The notes beneath the pieces are model-generated. The model worked only from the letters and a program-made list of their open reading frames with translations, searched no databases and was not told where the DNA came from. A stretch of DNA of 64,000 bases, from contig NZ_BMTS01000014.1 of assembly GCF_014649795.1 (NCBI RefSeq), positions 124,001 through 188,000 of the forward strand, read 5' to 3'. Both the position numbers and the translations under genes were made by a program. Origin of the DNA: Streptomyces melanogenes (lineage in GTDB: Bacteria; Actinomycetota; Actinomycetes; Streptomycetales; Streptomycetaceae). Positions within the stretch are counted from its first letter, which is position 1; the number at the start of each line of letters is the position of its first letter. Of the stretch, positions 26,648 to 36,212 are shown piece after piece.

Positions 26648-28288
26648 GTGGAACAGAACCAGAGCAAGAGCGGCAAGGGCGCGGAAGCGGTGGCGACAGG
26701 GCTGCTGCTGGCCGGGCGCTACCGGCTCGGCGACACCATCGGCCGCGGCGGCATGGGCAAGGTCTGGCGGGCCCACGACGAGGTCCTGCACCGCACGGTG
26801 GCCGTCAAGGAGCTGACCGCCGCGCTGTACGTGGCGGAGGCGGACCGCGTGGTGTTGCACGCGCGTACGCAGAAAGAGGCGCGGGCCGCCGCGCGCATCA
26901 CCCACCCCGGCGTGGTCACCGTCCACGACGTGCTCGACCACGACAACCGCCCCTGGATCGTGATGCAGTACGTCGACGGGCCCTCGCTCGCCGACGCCGT
27001 GAAGGCCTCCGAGACCGGGCGGATCGAGGCCCGCGAGGCCGCCCGCATCGGGCTGCACGTCCTGGGCGCGCTGCGTGCCGCGCACGCCGCGGGCGTGCTG
27101 CACCGCGATGTCAAGCCCGGCAACGTGCTGCTCGCCCGGGACGCGCGCGTGCTGCTCACGGACTTCGGGATCGCCGCCATCGAGGGCGACGCCACGATCA
27201 CCCGGACCGGTGAACTCGTGGGCTCCATCGACTATCTGGCGCCCGAGCGGGTACGAGGAGGACAGCCCGGTCCCGCCTCCGACCTGTGGTCCCTCGGCGC
27301 CACGCTCTACACGGCCGTCCAGGGCCAGTCGCCCTTCCGCCGCTCCTCGCCCATCTCCACCATGCAGGCGGTGGTGAACGAGGAGCCGCCGCCCGCCACG
27401 CACGCGGGCGCGCTGGCGCCGGTGATCACCGCCCTGCTGCGCAAGGAGCCCGAGGACCGCCCCTCGGCCGAAGAGGCCGAGCGGATGTTCCTGGAGGCGA
27501 TGGAGGGCCGTGAGCCCAAGGCGGCGCACGAGTACGTGCCGACCCGTCAGGTCTCCGAGGCCGAACTGCGGTCCGCCACCACCCCGGCGGGCACCTCCGG
27601 GACGGTCCGCGCCCCCGCCCCCGAAGCGGTCGCGCCCGCGCCCGTGCGCCCCGCCCGAAGGAAGCACGGGCGGACCATCGCCCTGGTGGTCGCGCTGGCG
27701 GCCGTCCTCGGCGGCGCGGGCGGTCTGGCCGCCCTGAAATACCGCGACAGCGGCGGCGACTCGGGGACCACCACCACCGCGACCCAGTCGCCGGGCGTCA
27801 AGCCGGGCAAGACGCCCAAGGGCGACGCGTCCGTGCCCGACGGCTGGAAGCGGGTGAAGGACCCGGCCGGGTTCAGCCTCTTCGTGCCCGAGGGCTTCAA
27901 GCGCCAGATGTTCGGCAAGGAGACCGACTACACGCCGGACAACGGCCGCCACTACATACGCGTCAGCATCGGCAAGCCCGACTTCGAGAACCCGTACACG
28001 CACCAGCTGGACCTGGAGAAGACGCTCAAGAAGCGGGTGCCCACGTACCAGCGGGTGATGCTGAAGCCCAACACCTTCCGGGACCAGGTGAACTCCTCGC
28101 TCTGGGAGTTCACCTTCGTGGAGAAGACGCGCTACCCGGGCAAGCGGCACGCGATCGACCAGATGTACTTCGGCGAGAACGGCACCGTCGAGTACGCGAT
28201 CTACATGTCCGGGCCGGAGTCCGACTGGGACACCACCCGCGAGCAGTTCGACACGGTGCTGCGCGGCTGGCGGCCGCCGCCGAACTGA
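26648..28288 (+). CDS. Membrane Ser/Thr protein kinase 3 of cluster
   Basis: 546 residues. Kinase domain residues 24-290 with GRGGMG, Lys54, HRD Asp154 and DFG Asp172. One membrane helix lies at about 338-360. The extracytoplasmic domain begins GWKRVKDPAGFSLFVPEGF and is of the same type as in its neighbours. GTG start after GGGCGGGGGAC. It follows the pseudokinase by 121 bp and may be co-transcribed. Predicted role: sensing an envelope signal and phosphorylating cell-wall or division proteins. Confidence 0.92.
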   Translation: MEQNQSKSGKGAEAVATGLLLAGRYRLGDTIGRGGMGKVWRAHDEVLHRTVAVKELTAALYVAEADRVVLHARTQKEARAAARITHPGVVTVHDVLDHDNRPWIVMQYVDGPSLADAVKASETGRIEAREAARIGLHVLGALRAAHAAGVLHRDVKPGNVLLARDARVLLTDFGIAAIEGDATITRTGELVGSIDYLAPERVRGGQPGPASDLWSLGATLYTAVQGQSPFRRSSPISTMQAVVNEEPPPATHAGALAPVITALLRKEPEDRPSAEEAERMFLEAMEGREPKAAHEYVPTRQVSEAELRSATTPAGTSGTVRAPAPEAVAPAPVRPARRKHGRTIALVVALAAVLGGAGGLAALKYRDSGGDSGTTTTATQSPGVKPGKTPKGDASVPDGWKRVKDPAGFSLFVPEGFKRQMFGKETDYTPDNGRHYIRVSIGKPDFENPYTHQLDLEKTLKKRVPTYQRVMLKPNTFRDQVNSSLWEFTFVEKTRYPGKRHAIDQMYFGENGTVEYAIYMSGPESDWDTTREQFDTVLRGWRPPPN

Positions 28289-28443
28289 CCGGCGTGCGGG
28301 CCGCGACGCGCGCCGGCCCTGTTCCCGCGCCCGCCCCCGCCCTCCGTACCCGCCCGGTCGATTCCGTCTCGTGACCTCGCGCCCCGCTGAGGCGCGGCCC
28401 CGTGCGGCATGATGGCCATAGGACCGAGGAGCGAGGGGAAGCG

Positions 28444-30027
28444 GTGCCCGCACCAGCCAGTGATCCGCGTGGTGGCGCGGCCGAGGACCGTCTCATCGCC
28501 GGGCGTTACCGGCCGACGGCCCGGCTCGGCCGTGGTGGCATGGGCACCGTCTGGCGCGCCACCGACCAGCTCCTGGGCCGCCAGGTCGCCGTCAAGGAAC
28601 TGCACCCCGACGGCGGCGCCCCCGCCACCGCCGCGCTGCGCGAGGCCCGTGCCGTGGCGCAGTTCAAGCACCCGCACGTCATCGTCGTCCACGACGTCGT
28701 CGAGCAGGACGGGCGTTCGTACATCGTGATGGAGCTGGTCGAGGGCGGCTCGCTCGCCGACCGGCTGCGCGGCAGCGGCCCGGTCGACGCCCGCGAGGCG
28801 GCCCGGATCGGCATCGCGCTGCTGGGCGCGCTGGGCACCGCGCACCGCCAGGGCGTGCTGCACCGCGACCTCAAGCCCGCCAACGTCCTCCTGGAGGAGG
28901 GCACCGGCCGGGTCGTGCTCACCGACTTCGGCATCGCACAGCTGCCGGGGTCCACCACGATCAGCGAGGACGGGGCGTTCGTCGGCTCGCCCGAGTACAC
29001 CTCGCCGGAGCGGATGCAGGGCGCCGCCGCCGGGCCCGAGTCCGACCTGTGGTCGCTCGGCGCGCTGCTGTGCGCCGCCCTGAGCGGCGAATCGCCCTTC
29101 CACCGCGACTCGTTGGGCGGGGTGCTGCACGCGGTGGTCACCGACGAGATCCGCCCGCCCGAGGCCGCCGCCCCGCTGCTGCCGGTCGTGCGCGGCCTCC
29201 TCGACCGCGACCCCGGCCGCAGGCTCGCCGCCGACGAGGCGCAGGAGCTGCTGCGCGCGTACGTGGCGACCGGGTCCACTCCCGTGGCGCCCCGGCACTA
29301 CACCCCGACCGAGCGGGTCGCCCTGGCGAAGCCGGCGGGCGGCTCCCGGACCAGGACCGCGCTGATCGCGGCCGCCCTGGTCGTCCTCCTGGGCGGCGCG
29401 GGCGCGACCGCCGCGGTGCTGCTCAGCGGCGACGAGGACGGACCGGCGCGGGCCGCGGTGGGCGGCGGCGGGACGACGGCGACGGTCACCGCGTCGGTGT
29501 CCGCCTCCACCTCGGTGAAGCCGGGGCAGCCCGGCCCCACGGTGACGGTCACGCGTGCCGACGAGCCCACGCCGGTGGGCACAGCACCGGCCGGGTACCG
29601 GCACGTGCGCGACCCCGACGGCTTCAGCCTCACGGTCCCGGCAGGCTTCGTCCGTACCACCGACGACAGACGCGTCTTCTATGTGTCGCCGGACGGGGCC
29701 TTCCGCCTCGGCATCCGGCTGCAGAACTCCGTCTCCGGCGGCCCGCTGGGCGTGATGCGCGACTCCCACGCCAACGGGCCCCGCACCAACCCCGGTTACC
29801 GGGGCGGCAAGGTCGTCGCCACCACCCACCAGGGCCATGACGCGGCGCTGTGGGAGTTCAGCTGGAACGGCTTCACCACGGCCGAGGGCCCCCGGCACAC
29901 CTACGACGAGTGCTGGGACGAGAACGGGAAGATGTATGACGTGTGGGTCTCGGCCCCGGTCGCCCGGCTCGACGACGCCAAGCGGCACTTCGACACCGCA
30001 CTCGACTCCTTCACCCCGTCGGCCTGA
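28444..30027 (+). CDS. Membrane Ser/Thr protein kinase 4 of cluster
   Basis: 527 residues. Active kinase signature: GRGGMG, Lys51 (VAVK), HRDLKP with Asp142 and DFG Asp161. A membrane helix at about 302-325 is followed by a Thr/Val-rich linker and an ectodomain starting GYRHVRDPDGFSLTVPAGF. GTG 28444 has GAGGGGAAG upstream; an ATG at 28402 gives a slightly longer but less supported form. It lies 155 bp after kinase 3. Confidence 0.92.
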   Translation: MPAPASDPRGGAAEDRLIAGRYRPTARLGRGGMGTVWRATDQLLGRQVAVKELHPDGGAPATAALREARAVAQFKHPHVIVVHDVVEQDGRSYIVMELVEGGSLADRLRGSGPVDAREAARIGIALLGALGTAHRQGVLHRDLKPANVLLEEGTGRVVLTDFGIAQLPGSTTISEDGAFVGSPEYTSPERMQGAAAGPESDLWSLGALLCAALSGESPFHRDSLGGVLHAVVTDEIRPPEAAAPLLPVVRGLLDRDPGRRLAADEAQELLRAYVATGSTPVAPRHYTPTERVALAKPAGGSRTRTALIAAALVVLLGGAGATAAVLLSGDEDGPARAAVGGGGTTATVTASVSASTSVKPGQPGPTVTVTRADEPTPVGTAPAGYRHVRDPDGFSLTVPAGFVRTTDDRRVFYVSPDGAFRLGIRLQNSVSGGPLGVMRDSHANGPRTNPGYRGGKVVATTHQGHDAALWEFSWNGFTTAEGPRHTYDECWDENGKMYDVWVSAPVARLDDAKRHFDTALDSFTPSA

Positions 30028-30124
30028 TCCCTCCGCGTCCGCCCGTGGTCGGCCGTGTCACGGGTCCGCATCCCCTCGCCCGCCCCCGTTGGTGTCGGCA
30101 CGGGCTGTTCGACAGGATGTGTGC

Positions 30125-31786
30125 ATGACGAACGATGGGGGACGGGCGAACGAGCCCACCAGTTACGGCCTCCGGCCGCCGCAGCCCGGACCGCAGCAGC
30201 CGCCGGTGCCGGAGCAGCCGGCCGTACCGCAGCAGTACGAGCCGACGCAGGAGGTCGGCGGCGGGAACGCGCAGCCGGAGTCCGGCGCGGGCCGGCTGCT
30301 CGGCGGCCGCTACCGGCTCGTCGACCGCCTCGGCCACGGCGGGATGGGCACGGTCTGGCGGGCCCACGACGAGGTGGTGGACCGCGACGTGGCGGTCAAG
30401 GAGCCGCGCGTCCCCGACCACTTGGGCGAGCGCGAGCGGAACACGGTCCATCTGCGGATGCAGCGCGAGGCGCGCGCCGCCGCCCGGATCGACCACCCCT
30501 CCGTGGTCACCATGCACGACGTCGTCGTCGAGGACGACAAGCCGTGGATCGTCATGGAGCTGGTGCGCGGCCACTCGATGGCCGACCGGCTCCAGGAGGG
30601 CACCCTCGACGTCCGCGAGGCCGCCCGGATCGGGCTCGCGGTGCTCGGCGCGCTCTCCGCGGCGCACGAGGCGGGCGTCCTGCACCGCGATGTGAAGCCC
30701 GCCAACGTCCTGCTGGGGCGCGGCGACCGGGTCGTGCTCACCGACTTCGGCATCGCCCAGGTCGAGGGCGAGCAGGGCCTCACCGAGACCGGCGGGTTCG
30801 TCGGCTCGCCCGAGTACATAGCCCCGGAGCGGGTGCTCGGCCAACGCCCGGGCCCGGAGTCCGACCTGTGGTCGCTGGGCGTGGTGCTGTACGCGGCGGT
30901 CGAGGGCGTCTCCCCGTACCGGCGCAGCAACACCCCCGCCACCCTCCAGGCGGTGCTTTCCGCCGAGCCGCAGATGCCGGCGAGGGGTTCGGGCGCCTTC
31001 GGCACGCTGGTGATGCAGCTGCTGCGCAAGGACCCGGCGGCGCGGCCCGGACCGGCCGAGATCCGCCAGACCCTGGAGTCCGTCGCCCACCCGGCGCCCG
31101 CCTCGCTCGCCGCGACCCGGCTGCTGGCCGACGCGGGCGCGGGCGCGGCCGAGGGGCTGCGCGCCTGGGTCCCGCCGGTGCTCGCCCGCAGCAGGCGCGC
31201 CCGGTACGGCCTGGGCGGCGGGGCGCTGGCGGTCGCGGCGGCGGTGGTGCTGGCCGTCGTCCAGCCGTTCAGCAGCGAGGGGCTGCCGTCCGGTTGGCAG
31301 GTGCGGCCGGAGAACGAGGTGCTCAACGCGGACGTGGCGGTGCCGGGCGACTACCGACGGGTGCAGGACGACAAGATCGACGCGCTCTGGTACTACGACC
31401 CCAGCGGGGTCTTCGAGATCGACTTCTGGCGTACCGACACCGCCACCGAGAAGGACGCGGTCGGGGCCTCGGCCGGCGCCTGGGAGGCGCACTACAACGG
31501 GGGCGGTGACCAGAAGACGGAGATGCGGAACGCCCGGGTGACCACGAAGAAGACCACGTTCCAGGGCAAGGACGCCGCCGAGCTGGTCACCGACTTCGTC
31601 CCGTACAGCACGTCGTCGAGCGTCGTCGACCCGTACCGCACCAAGTACTACGAGCTGCTCGTCCCCGGGCAGGGCTCGACGTACTGGCGGATGCGGGTGC
31701 GGATGCCTGCCGAGGGGCAGGCCGCGAAGGACGGCGCGAAGCTGTTCGCACAGGTGCGTGACGGGCTCAAGATCCGTGGCCTATAA
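30125..31786 (+). CDS. Membrane Ser/Thr protein kinase 5 of cluster
   Basis: 553 residues. A Pro/Gln-rich N-terminal tail (1-55) precedes a kinase domain with GHGGMG, Lys92, HRD Asp189 and DFG Asp207. Membrane helix at about 360-381. The ectodomain (from GWQVRPENEVLNADVAVPGDY) is a more diverged relative of those in kinases 1, 3 and 4. ATG 30125 with AGGA 8-9 nt upstream. Last gene of the cluster. Confidence 0.92.
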   Translation: MTNDGGRANEPTSYGLRPPQPGPQQPPVPEQPAVPQQYEPTQEVGGGNAQPESGAGRLLGGRYRLVDRLGHGGMGTVWRAHDEVVDRDVAVKEPRVPDHLGERERNTVHLRMQREARAAARIDHPSVVTMHDVVVEDDKPWIVMELVRGHSMADRLQEGTLDVREAARIGLAVLGALSAAHEAGVLHRDVKPANVLLGRGDRVVLTDFGIAQVEGEQGLTETGGFVGSPEYIAPERVLGQRPGPESDLWSLGVVLYAAVEGVSPYRRSNTPATLQAVLSAEPQMPARGSGAFGTLVMQLLRKDPAARPGPAEIRQTLESVAHPAPASLAATRLLADAGAGAAEGLRAWVPPVLARSRRARYGLGGGALAVAAAVVLAVVQPFSSEGLPSGWQVRPENEVLNADVAVPGDYRRVQDDKIDALWYYDPSGVFEIDFWRTDTATEKDAVGASAGAWEAHYNGGGDQKTEMRNARVTTKKTTFQGKDAAELVTDFVPYSTSSSVVDPYRTKYYELLVPGQGSTYWRMRVRMPAEGQAAKDGAKLFAQVRDGLKIRGL

Positions 31787-31903
31787 GGCCACAACGCGCT
31801 GATCAGCGCTTATGTCGCCAGTAGCCGCTGGCGCGGTGGTGAGGGTTCCGAAAAGTGTTACCGGCGGGTACCCAAACCGCCGTGCCCGGCATACGCTCGC
31901 CCC

Positions 31904-33520
31904 ATGACGGACTCGCAGGCCACGCCCACCAGCACCCGTACGAACCCGGTCGCCGCCGCCCCGGCGGGCGCCCGCACCGCCGCCGATGTGGTCACCCCGG
32001 AGGTGGTCGCCAAGCTCACCCGTGGAGTGGCCGGCTCCGGACGTACGGCCAACCACACGCCGTTCACCGGCGAGAAGCTGGCGGACCTGCCCGAGTCCAC
32101 GCCCGACGACGTCGCCGGGGCCTTCGCGCGCGCCCGTGCCGCCCAGCCCGCCTGGGCCGCGGTCCCGGCCAGCCGGCGCGCCGCCGTCCTGCTGCGCTTC
32201 CACGACCTGGTCCTGGCCCGCCAGGCCGAAGTCCTCGACCTCATCCAGCTGGAGACCGGCAAGGCCCGCCTCCACGCGCACGAGGAGGTCCAGGCCGTCG
32301 CCGTGGCCGCGCGCCACTACGGCCGCAAGGCGCCCGCGTATCTGCGGCCCAAGCGGCACACCGGAGTGGTGCCGACCCTCACCAAGGTCACCGAACTGCG
32401 CCAGCCGCGCGGGGTGGTGGGGCAGATCGCGCCCTGGAACTACCCGTTCGAGCTGTCCGTCGGCGACGCGCTGCCCGCCTTCGTCTCCGGCAACGCCGTG
32501 GTGATGAAGCCCGACACCGAGACCGCGCTCACCGCGCTGTGGGCCCGTGACCTGCTCATCGAGGCGGGTCTGCCCGCCGAGGTGTTCCAGGTGGTGCTCG
32601 GCGAGGGTCCAGTCGTCGGCCCCGAGGTGGTCAAGCACGCCGACTACGTCTCCTTCACCGGCTCCACCCGCACCGGTCGCGAGGTCGCCCAGGGCGCGGC
32701 GGCCCGACTGGTCGGCGTCTCCCTGGAGTTGGGCGGCAAGAACGCGATGCTGGTGCTGCACGACGCCGACGTCGAGAAGGCGGCGGCGGGCGCGGTCCGC
32801 GCCTGCTTCTCCTCGGCGGGCCAGCTCTGCATCTCCATCGAGCGGCTGTACGTGCACGAGTCGGTCGCGGACGCCTTCGTCGAGCGGTTCGCCGCCCGCA
32901 CCAAGGCGATGCGGCTCGGCAACTCCCTCGCGTACGGTGCCGACATGGGCTCGCTGGTCGGCGAGCGCCAGCTGGAGACGGTGACCCGGCACGTCGAGGA
33001 GGCCGTCGCCAAGGGCGCCCGCCTGGTCGCGGGCGGCGTGGCCCGCCCCGACATCGGCCCGCTGTTCTACGAGCCGACGATCCTGGACGGCGTGGAGGCC
33101 CCGATGGCCGTCTGCACCGAGGAGACCTTCGGCCCGGTCGTCTCGATCTACCGGTTCACCGACGAGGACGAGGTGATCGAGGCCGCCAACGCGACCCCGT
33201 ACGGCCTCAACTCCTCGGTCTGGACGACGGATTCGAAGCGCGGCCACCAGGTCGCCGCCCGGCTGCGCACCGGCACGGTCAACATCAACGAGGGGTACGC
33301 CCCGGCCTACGGCAGCGTCCAGTCCCCGATGGGCGGCATGAAGGACTCCGGCCTCGGCCGCCGCCACGGCTCCGAGGGCATCCTCAAGTACACCGAGGCC
33401 CAGACCGTCGCCCAGCAGCGGATCCTGCCGCTGGCGCCGTCCTTCGGGATGGACGACGAGAAGTACGCCGCGTTCATGAGCCGCAGCCTCAAGGCGATGA
33501 AGGCCCTGCGCCTGCGCTGA
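31904..33520 (+). CDS. gabD: Succinate-semialdehyde dehydrogenase (NAD(P)+), aldehyde dehydrogenase family
   Basis: 538 residues. ALDH landmarks: QIAPWNYPFELSVGDALPAF, VSLELGGKNAML with the catalytic Glu, SSAGQLCISIERL with the catalytic Cys near residue 309, and EETFGPVVSIYRF. The LELGGKNA/GQLCIS form is typical of the actinobacterial GabD2-like group. It oxidises succinate semialdehyde to succinate in 4-aminobutyrate or putrescine breakdown. No ribosome site precedes the ATG and a TACGCT -10-like box lies 6 nt upstream, so the mRNA may be leaderless. Confidence 0.9.
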   Translation: MTDSQATPTSTRTNPVAAAPAGARTAADVVTPEVVAKLTRGVAGSGRTANHTPFTGEKLADLPESTPDDVAGAFARARAAQPAWAAVPASRRAAVLLRFHDLVLARQAEVLDLIQLETGKARLHAHEEVQAVAVAARHYGRKAPAYLRPKRHTGVVPTLTKVTELRQPRGVVGQIAPWNYPFELSVGDALPAFVSGNAVVMKPDTETALTALWARDLLIEAGLPAEVFQVVLGEGPVVGPEVVKHADYVSFTGSTRTGREVAQGAAARLVGVSLELGGKNAMLVLHDADVEKAAAGAVRACFSSAGQLCISIERLYVHESVADAFVERFAARTKAMRLGNSLAYGADMGSLVGERQLETVTRHVEEAVAKGARLVAGGVARPDIGPLFYEPTILDGVEAPMAVCTEETFGPVVSIYRFTDEDEVIEAANATPYGLNSSVWTTDSKRGHQVAARLRTGTVNINEGYAPAYGSVQSPMGGMKDSGLGRRHGSEGILKYTEAQTVAQQRILPLAPSFGMDDEKYAAFMSRSLKAMKALRLR

Positions 33521-33576
33521 CCCCCCGCCCGTTCCCCGTTCCGCCCCGCCCTTTCTGTTTCGTACGAGGAGAGCCG

Positions 33577-35400
33577 ATGCCCCAGGAGACGCGCGCCCGG
33601 AACCAGGGACTCCAGGAAGACGACGAGGCCTACGACTACGACGTCCTGGTCGTCGGCTCCGGATTCGGCGGCTCGGTGACGGCCCTGCGCCTGACCGAGA
33701 AGGGCTACCGGGTGGGCGTCCTGGAGGCGGGCCGCCGCTTCACGCCCGCCACGCTGCCCAGGAACTCCTGGGACATCAAGAACTACCTCTGGGCGCCCAG
33801 GCTGGGGATGTACGGGATCCAGCGGATCCATCTGCTCGGCAACGTGATGGTGCTCGCGGGCGCGGGTGTCGGCGGCGGGTCGCTGAACTACGCCAACACC
33901 CTCTACGTACCGCCGAAGCAGTTCTTCGACGACCCGCAGTGGAAGGACATCACCGACTGGCAGGAGGAGCTGACCCCGTACTACGAGCAGGCCAAGCGCA
34001 TGCTCGGGGTCCGGCTCAACCCGACCATGACCCCCTCCGACGTCCACCTCAAGGCGGCCGCGCAGCGGATGGGCGTGGGCGACACCTTCCACATGGCGCC
34101 GGTCGGGGTGTTCTTCGGCGACGGGGAGGACGCGGACGGCACGGTCAAGGCGAAGCCGGGGGAGTCGGTCGCCGACCCGTACTTCGGCGGGGCGGGCCCG
34201 GCCCGCAAGGCGTGCACCGAGTGCGGCGAGTGCATGACGGGCTGCCGCCACGGCGCGAAGAACACCCTCAACGAGAACTACCTGTACCTCGCCGAGAAGG
34301 CGGGCGCGGTGGTGCACCCGATGACGACGGTCGTCTCGGTCACCGACGACTCGCAGGGCGGGTACGCGGTCGCCACGCTGCCCACCGACGACCGCAGGAA
34401 GGGCGCGGGCCGCCTCTTCAAGGCGCGGCGCGTGGTCATCGCGGCCGGGACCTACGGCACCCAGACCCTGCTGCACCGCATGCGCTCCGGCGGCCATCTG
34501 CCGTACCTCTCCAAGCGGCTCGGCGAGCTGACCCGCACCAACTCCGAGGCGCTGGTGGGGGCGCAGACCGACAACCGCCGCTACCGCAAGGCGCACGGCA
34601 CCGCCAAGGCCGACTTCACCCGTGGCGTCGCCATCACGTCCTCGGTCCACCCCGACGAGAACACCCACATCGAGCCGGTCCGCTACGGCCGGGGCTCGAA
34701 CGCGATGGGCGGCATGTCGATCCTCCAGGTGCCGTACGCGGAGGGCTCCTCCATGGCGCTCGGCTGGCTGGCGAACGCGGTCAAGCACCCGACGCTGCTG
34801 GCCCGTTCGCTCAGCAACCGCCGCTGGTCGGAGCGGACCATCATCGGCCTCGTCATGCAGTCGCTGGACAACTCGCTGACCACGTATCTGAAGCCGGACG
34901 GCGTCGGCAAGGGCCTGCTCACCGCCCGCCAGGGCCACGGCGCGCCCAACCCGAAGCAGATCCGGGCGGCCTCCGAGGCGGCGACCGCGATCGCCGCCGA
35001 GATCAACGGCTTCGCCGGTTCGAACGTCGGCGAGCTGATGGGCACCCCGCTGACCGCGCACTTCCTGGGCGGCTGCCCGATCGGCGCGTCGGCGGAGGAG
35101 GGCGTGATCGACCCGTACCACCGGCTCTACGGGCACCCGGGCATCTCGGTGGTCGACGGCGCGGCCGTCTCTGCGAACCTCGGCGTCAACCCGTCGCTGA
35201 CGATCACCGCGCAGGCCGAGCGGGCGATGTCGCTGTGGCCGAACAAGGGCGAGGCCGACCCGCGCCCGGCCCAGGGCGAGCCGTACGTACGGGTCGAGGC
35301 CGTGGCGCCGAAGGCTCCGGCGGTCCCGGCGGACGCGTTCGGCGCGCTGCGGCTGCCGTTCCTGGGGATACCGGCGGTGCCGCCGAAGAACGCCGAGTAG
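33577..35400 (+). CDS. GMC-family FAD oxidoreductase (cholesterol oxidase-like)
   Basis: 607 residues. The FAD-binding Rossmann motif VVGSGFGGSVTALRL is near residue 25, and the glycine-rich N-terminal GMC signature lies in NVMVLAGAGVGGGSLNYAN. A four-cysteine block CTECGECMTGC (about residues 210-222) is typical of the cholesterol oxidase-like branch. The C-terminal GMC block (FLGGCPIGASAEEGVIDPYH, VVDGAAVSANLGVNPSLTI) is present. No signal peptide. A good GAGGAG site precedes the ATG. It follows the dehydrogenase by 56 bp and is probably in the same operon. Substrate likely a sterol or other hydrophobic alcohol. Confidence 0.9.
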   Translation: MPQETRARNQGLQEDDEAYDYDVLVVGSGFGGSVTALRLTEKGYRVGVLEAGRRFTPATLPRNSWDIKNYLWAPRLGMYGIQRIHLLGNVMVLAGAGVGGGSLNYANTLYVPPKQFFDDPQWKDITDWQEELTPYYEQAKRMLGVRLNPTMTPSDVHLKAAAQRMGVGDTFHMAPVGVFFGDGEDADGTVKAKPGESVADPYFGGAGPARKACTECGECMTGCRHGAKNTLNENYLYLAEKAGAVVHPMTTVVSVTDDSQGGYAVATLPTDDRRKGAGRLFKARRVVIAAGTYGTQTLLHRMRSGGHLPYLSKRLGELTRTNSEALVGAQTDNRRYRKAHGTAKADFTRGVAITSSVHPDENTHIEPVRYGRGSNAMGGMSILQVPYAEGSSMALGWLANAVKHPTLLARSLSNRRWSERTIIGLVMQSLDNSLTTYLKPDGVGKGLLTARQGHGAPNPKQIRAASEAATAIAAEINGFAGSNVGELMGTPLTAHFLGGCPIGASAEEGVIDPYHRLYGHPGISVVDGAAVSANLGVNPSLTITAQAERAMSLWPNKGEADPRPAQGEPYVRVEAVAPKAPAVPADAFGALRLPFLGIPAVPPKNAE

Positions 35401-35459
35401 TCCGGCTTCTGAGTAGGCCACCTGTCGAGTAGGCCAACTTCGGCCAAACGGAGAAGCGA

Positions 35460-35493
35460 GGAGCGCTGCACCCCCCTCCGAGTGCAGCGCTCC
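35460..35493 (+). terminator. Terminator of the GMC oxidoreductase operon
   Basis: GGAGCGCTGCAC (35460-35471) and GTGCAGCGCTCC (35482-35493) form a perfect 12-bp stem, 60 bp after the stop at 35400. Confidence 0.8.
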
Positions 35494-36212
35494 CCGCTCG
35501 TCCGTGGGCCGCGCGCCAAACAGGCGGGGCCGATGGTTCCGCATGATTGACCTGCCAATCCTGTCAATGGTTGTCCCCGGACTCACAGGATTTTTATGTG
35601 CGCCCTGTCACACCGGTGGCGCGGGGCCGTTCGAATCACGCCAAAAGCGGAGGACGGGGCAACCGGTGGGCAGCGGCCGCGTCCGGAATGCGCGAAGGGC
35701 CCCGCATCGGGCCATCCGTCCTGGGGATGGCCCGCGGGGCCCTTGGCCGTCAGCACCGACGTCAGGGCAGCGTCGGTGCTGCGGGGAGCGGCGCCGGGGG
35801 GTAGCGCCGCTGGTGGCTGAGCGCCGGGTGGCCGACCCGGCGCGCGGGGGGCGCGCGGGTGGTATCGACCACTGGCAGTCGCTCTGCGCAGTGCTGGGGG
35901 GACTTGTCTTTGCATCGTGAGGGATGGGCTGCGGACCGCGCAACCGTTTGGACCGGATGCGGCCGGCCCCGGGCGTCCCCGGAGCCGACCGCTTTTAAGG
36001 GTGACCGGGCTGCTGTCCCCTGCCGACCGGTCACGCGCGCTGGGGCGAGGTCCCACGACGTGCCGTCAGCACGTCACACGCTCCAGCGGAGCCACGCGTG
36101 GTTTTTTCGGGCCCGCCCCTGGCTGGCACGGACACCCTGACCAACGAAGTGGGGCACCGGCCGGTCACGGCGCCGGACGGGTGAGGCTGCGGCGAATCGG
36201 ATGCGGCCGGAC
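35494..36212. other. 719-bp stretch without a convincing gene
   Basis: No ORF here has credible codon structure or family motifs. It contains a 6-bp inverted repeat ATTGAC-N11-GTCAAT (near 35545-35567), a short AT-rich patch (GGATTTTTATG, near 35588) and two large hairpins (35695-35781). The hairpins lie well beyond the terminator of the upstream gene, so a separate short transcript is possible. Confidence 0.5.
35695..35781. terminator. Tandem strong hairpins in gene-free DNA
   Basis: Hairpin 1 (35695-35744) has 11 bp plus 9 bp of stem around a 3-nt bulge, with arms AAGGGCCCCGC and GCGGGGCCCTT. Hairpin 2 (35751-35781) has an 11-bp stem CAGCACCGACG/CGTCGGTGCTG. They are 6 bp apart. They resemble back-to-back terminators or the body of a small RNA. 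Confidence 0.55.

Noticed and set aside
33307..35586. 759-aa minus-strand ORF opposite the GMC oxidoreductase, and similar long ORFs opposite guaB, glpD and the kinases
   Set aside because: They are by-products of high GC codon bias on the other strand: Arg/Gly/Val/His-rich, without ribosome sites or family motifs, and the plus-strand genes are unmistakable.
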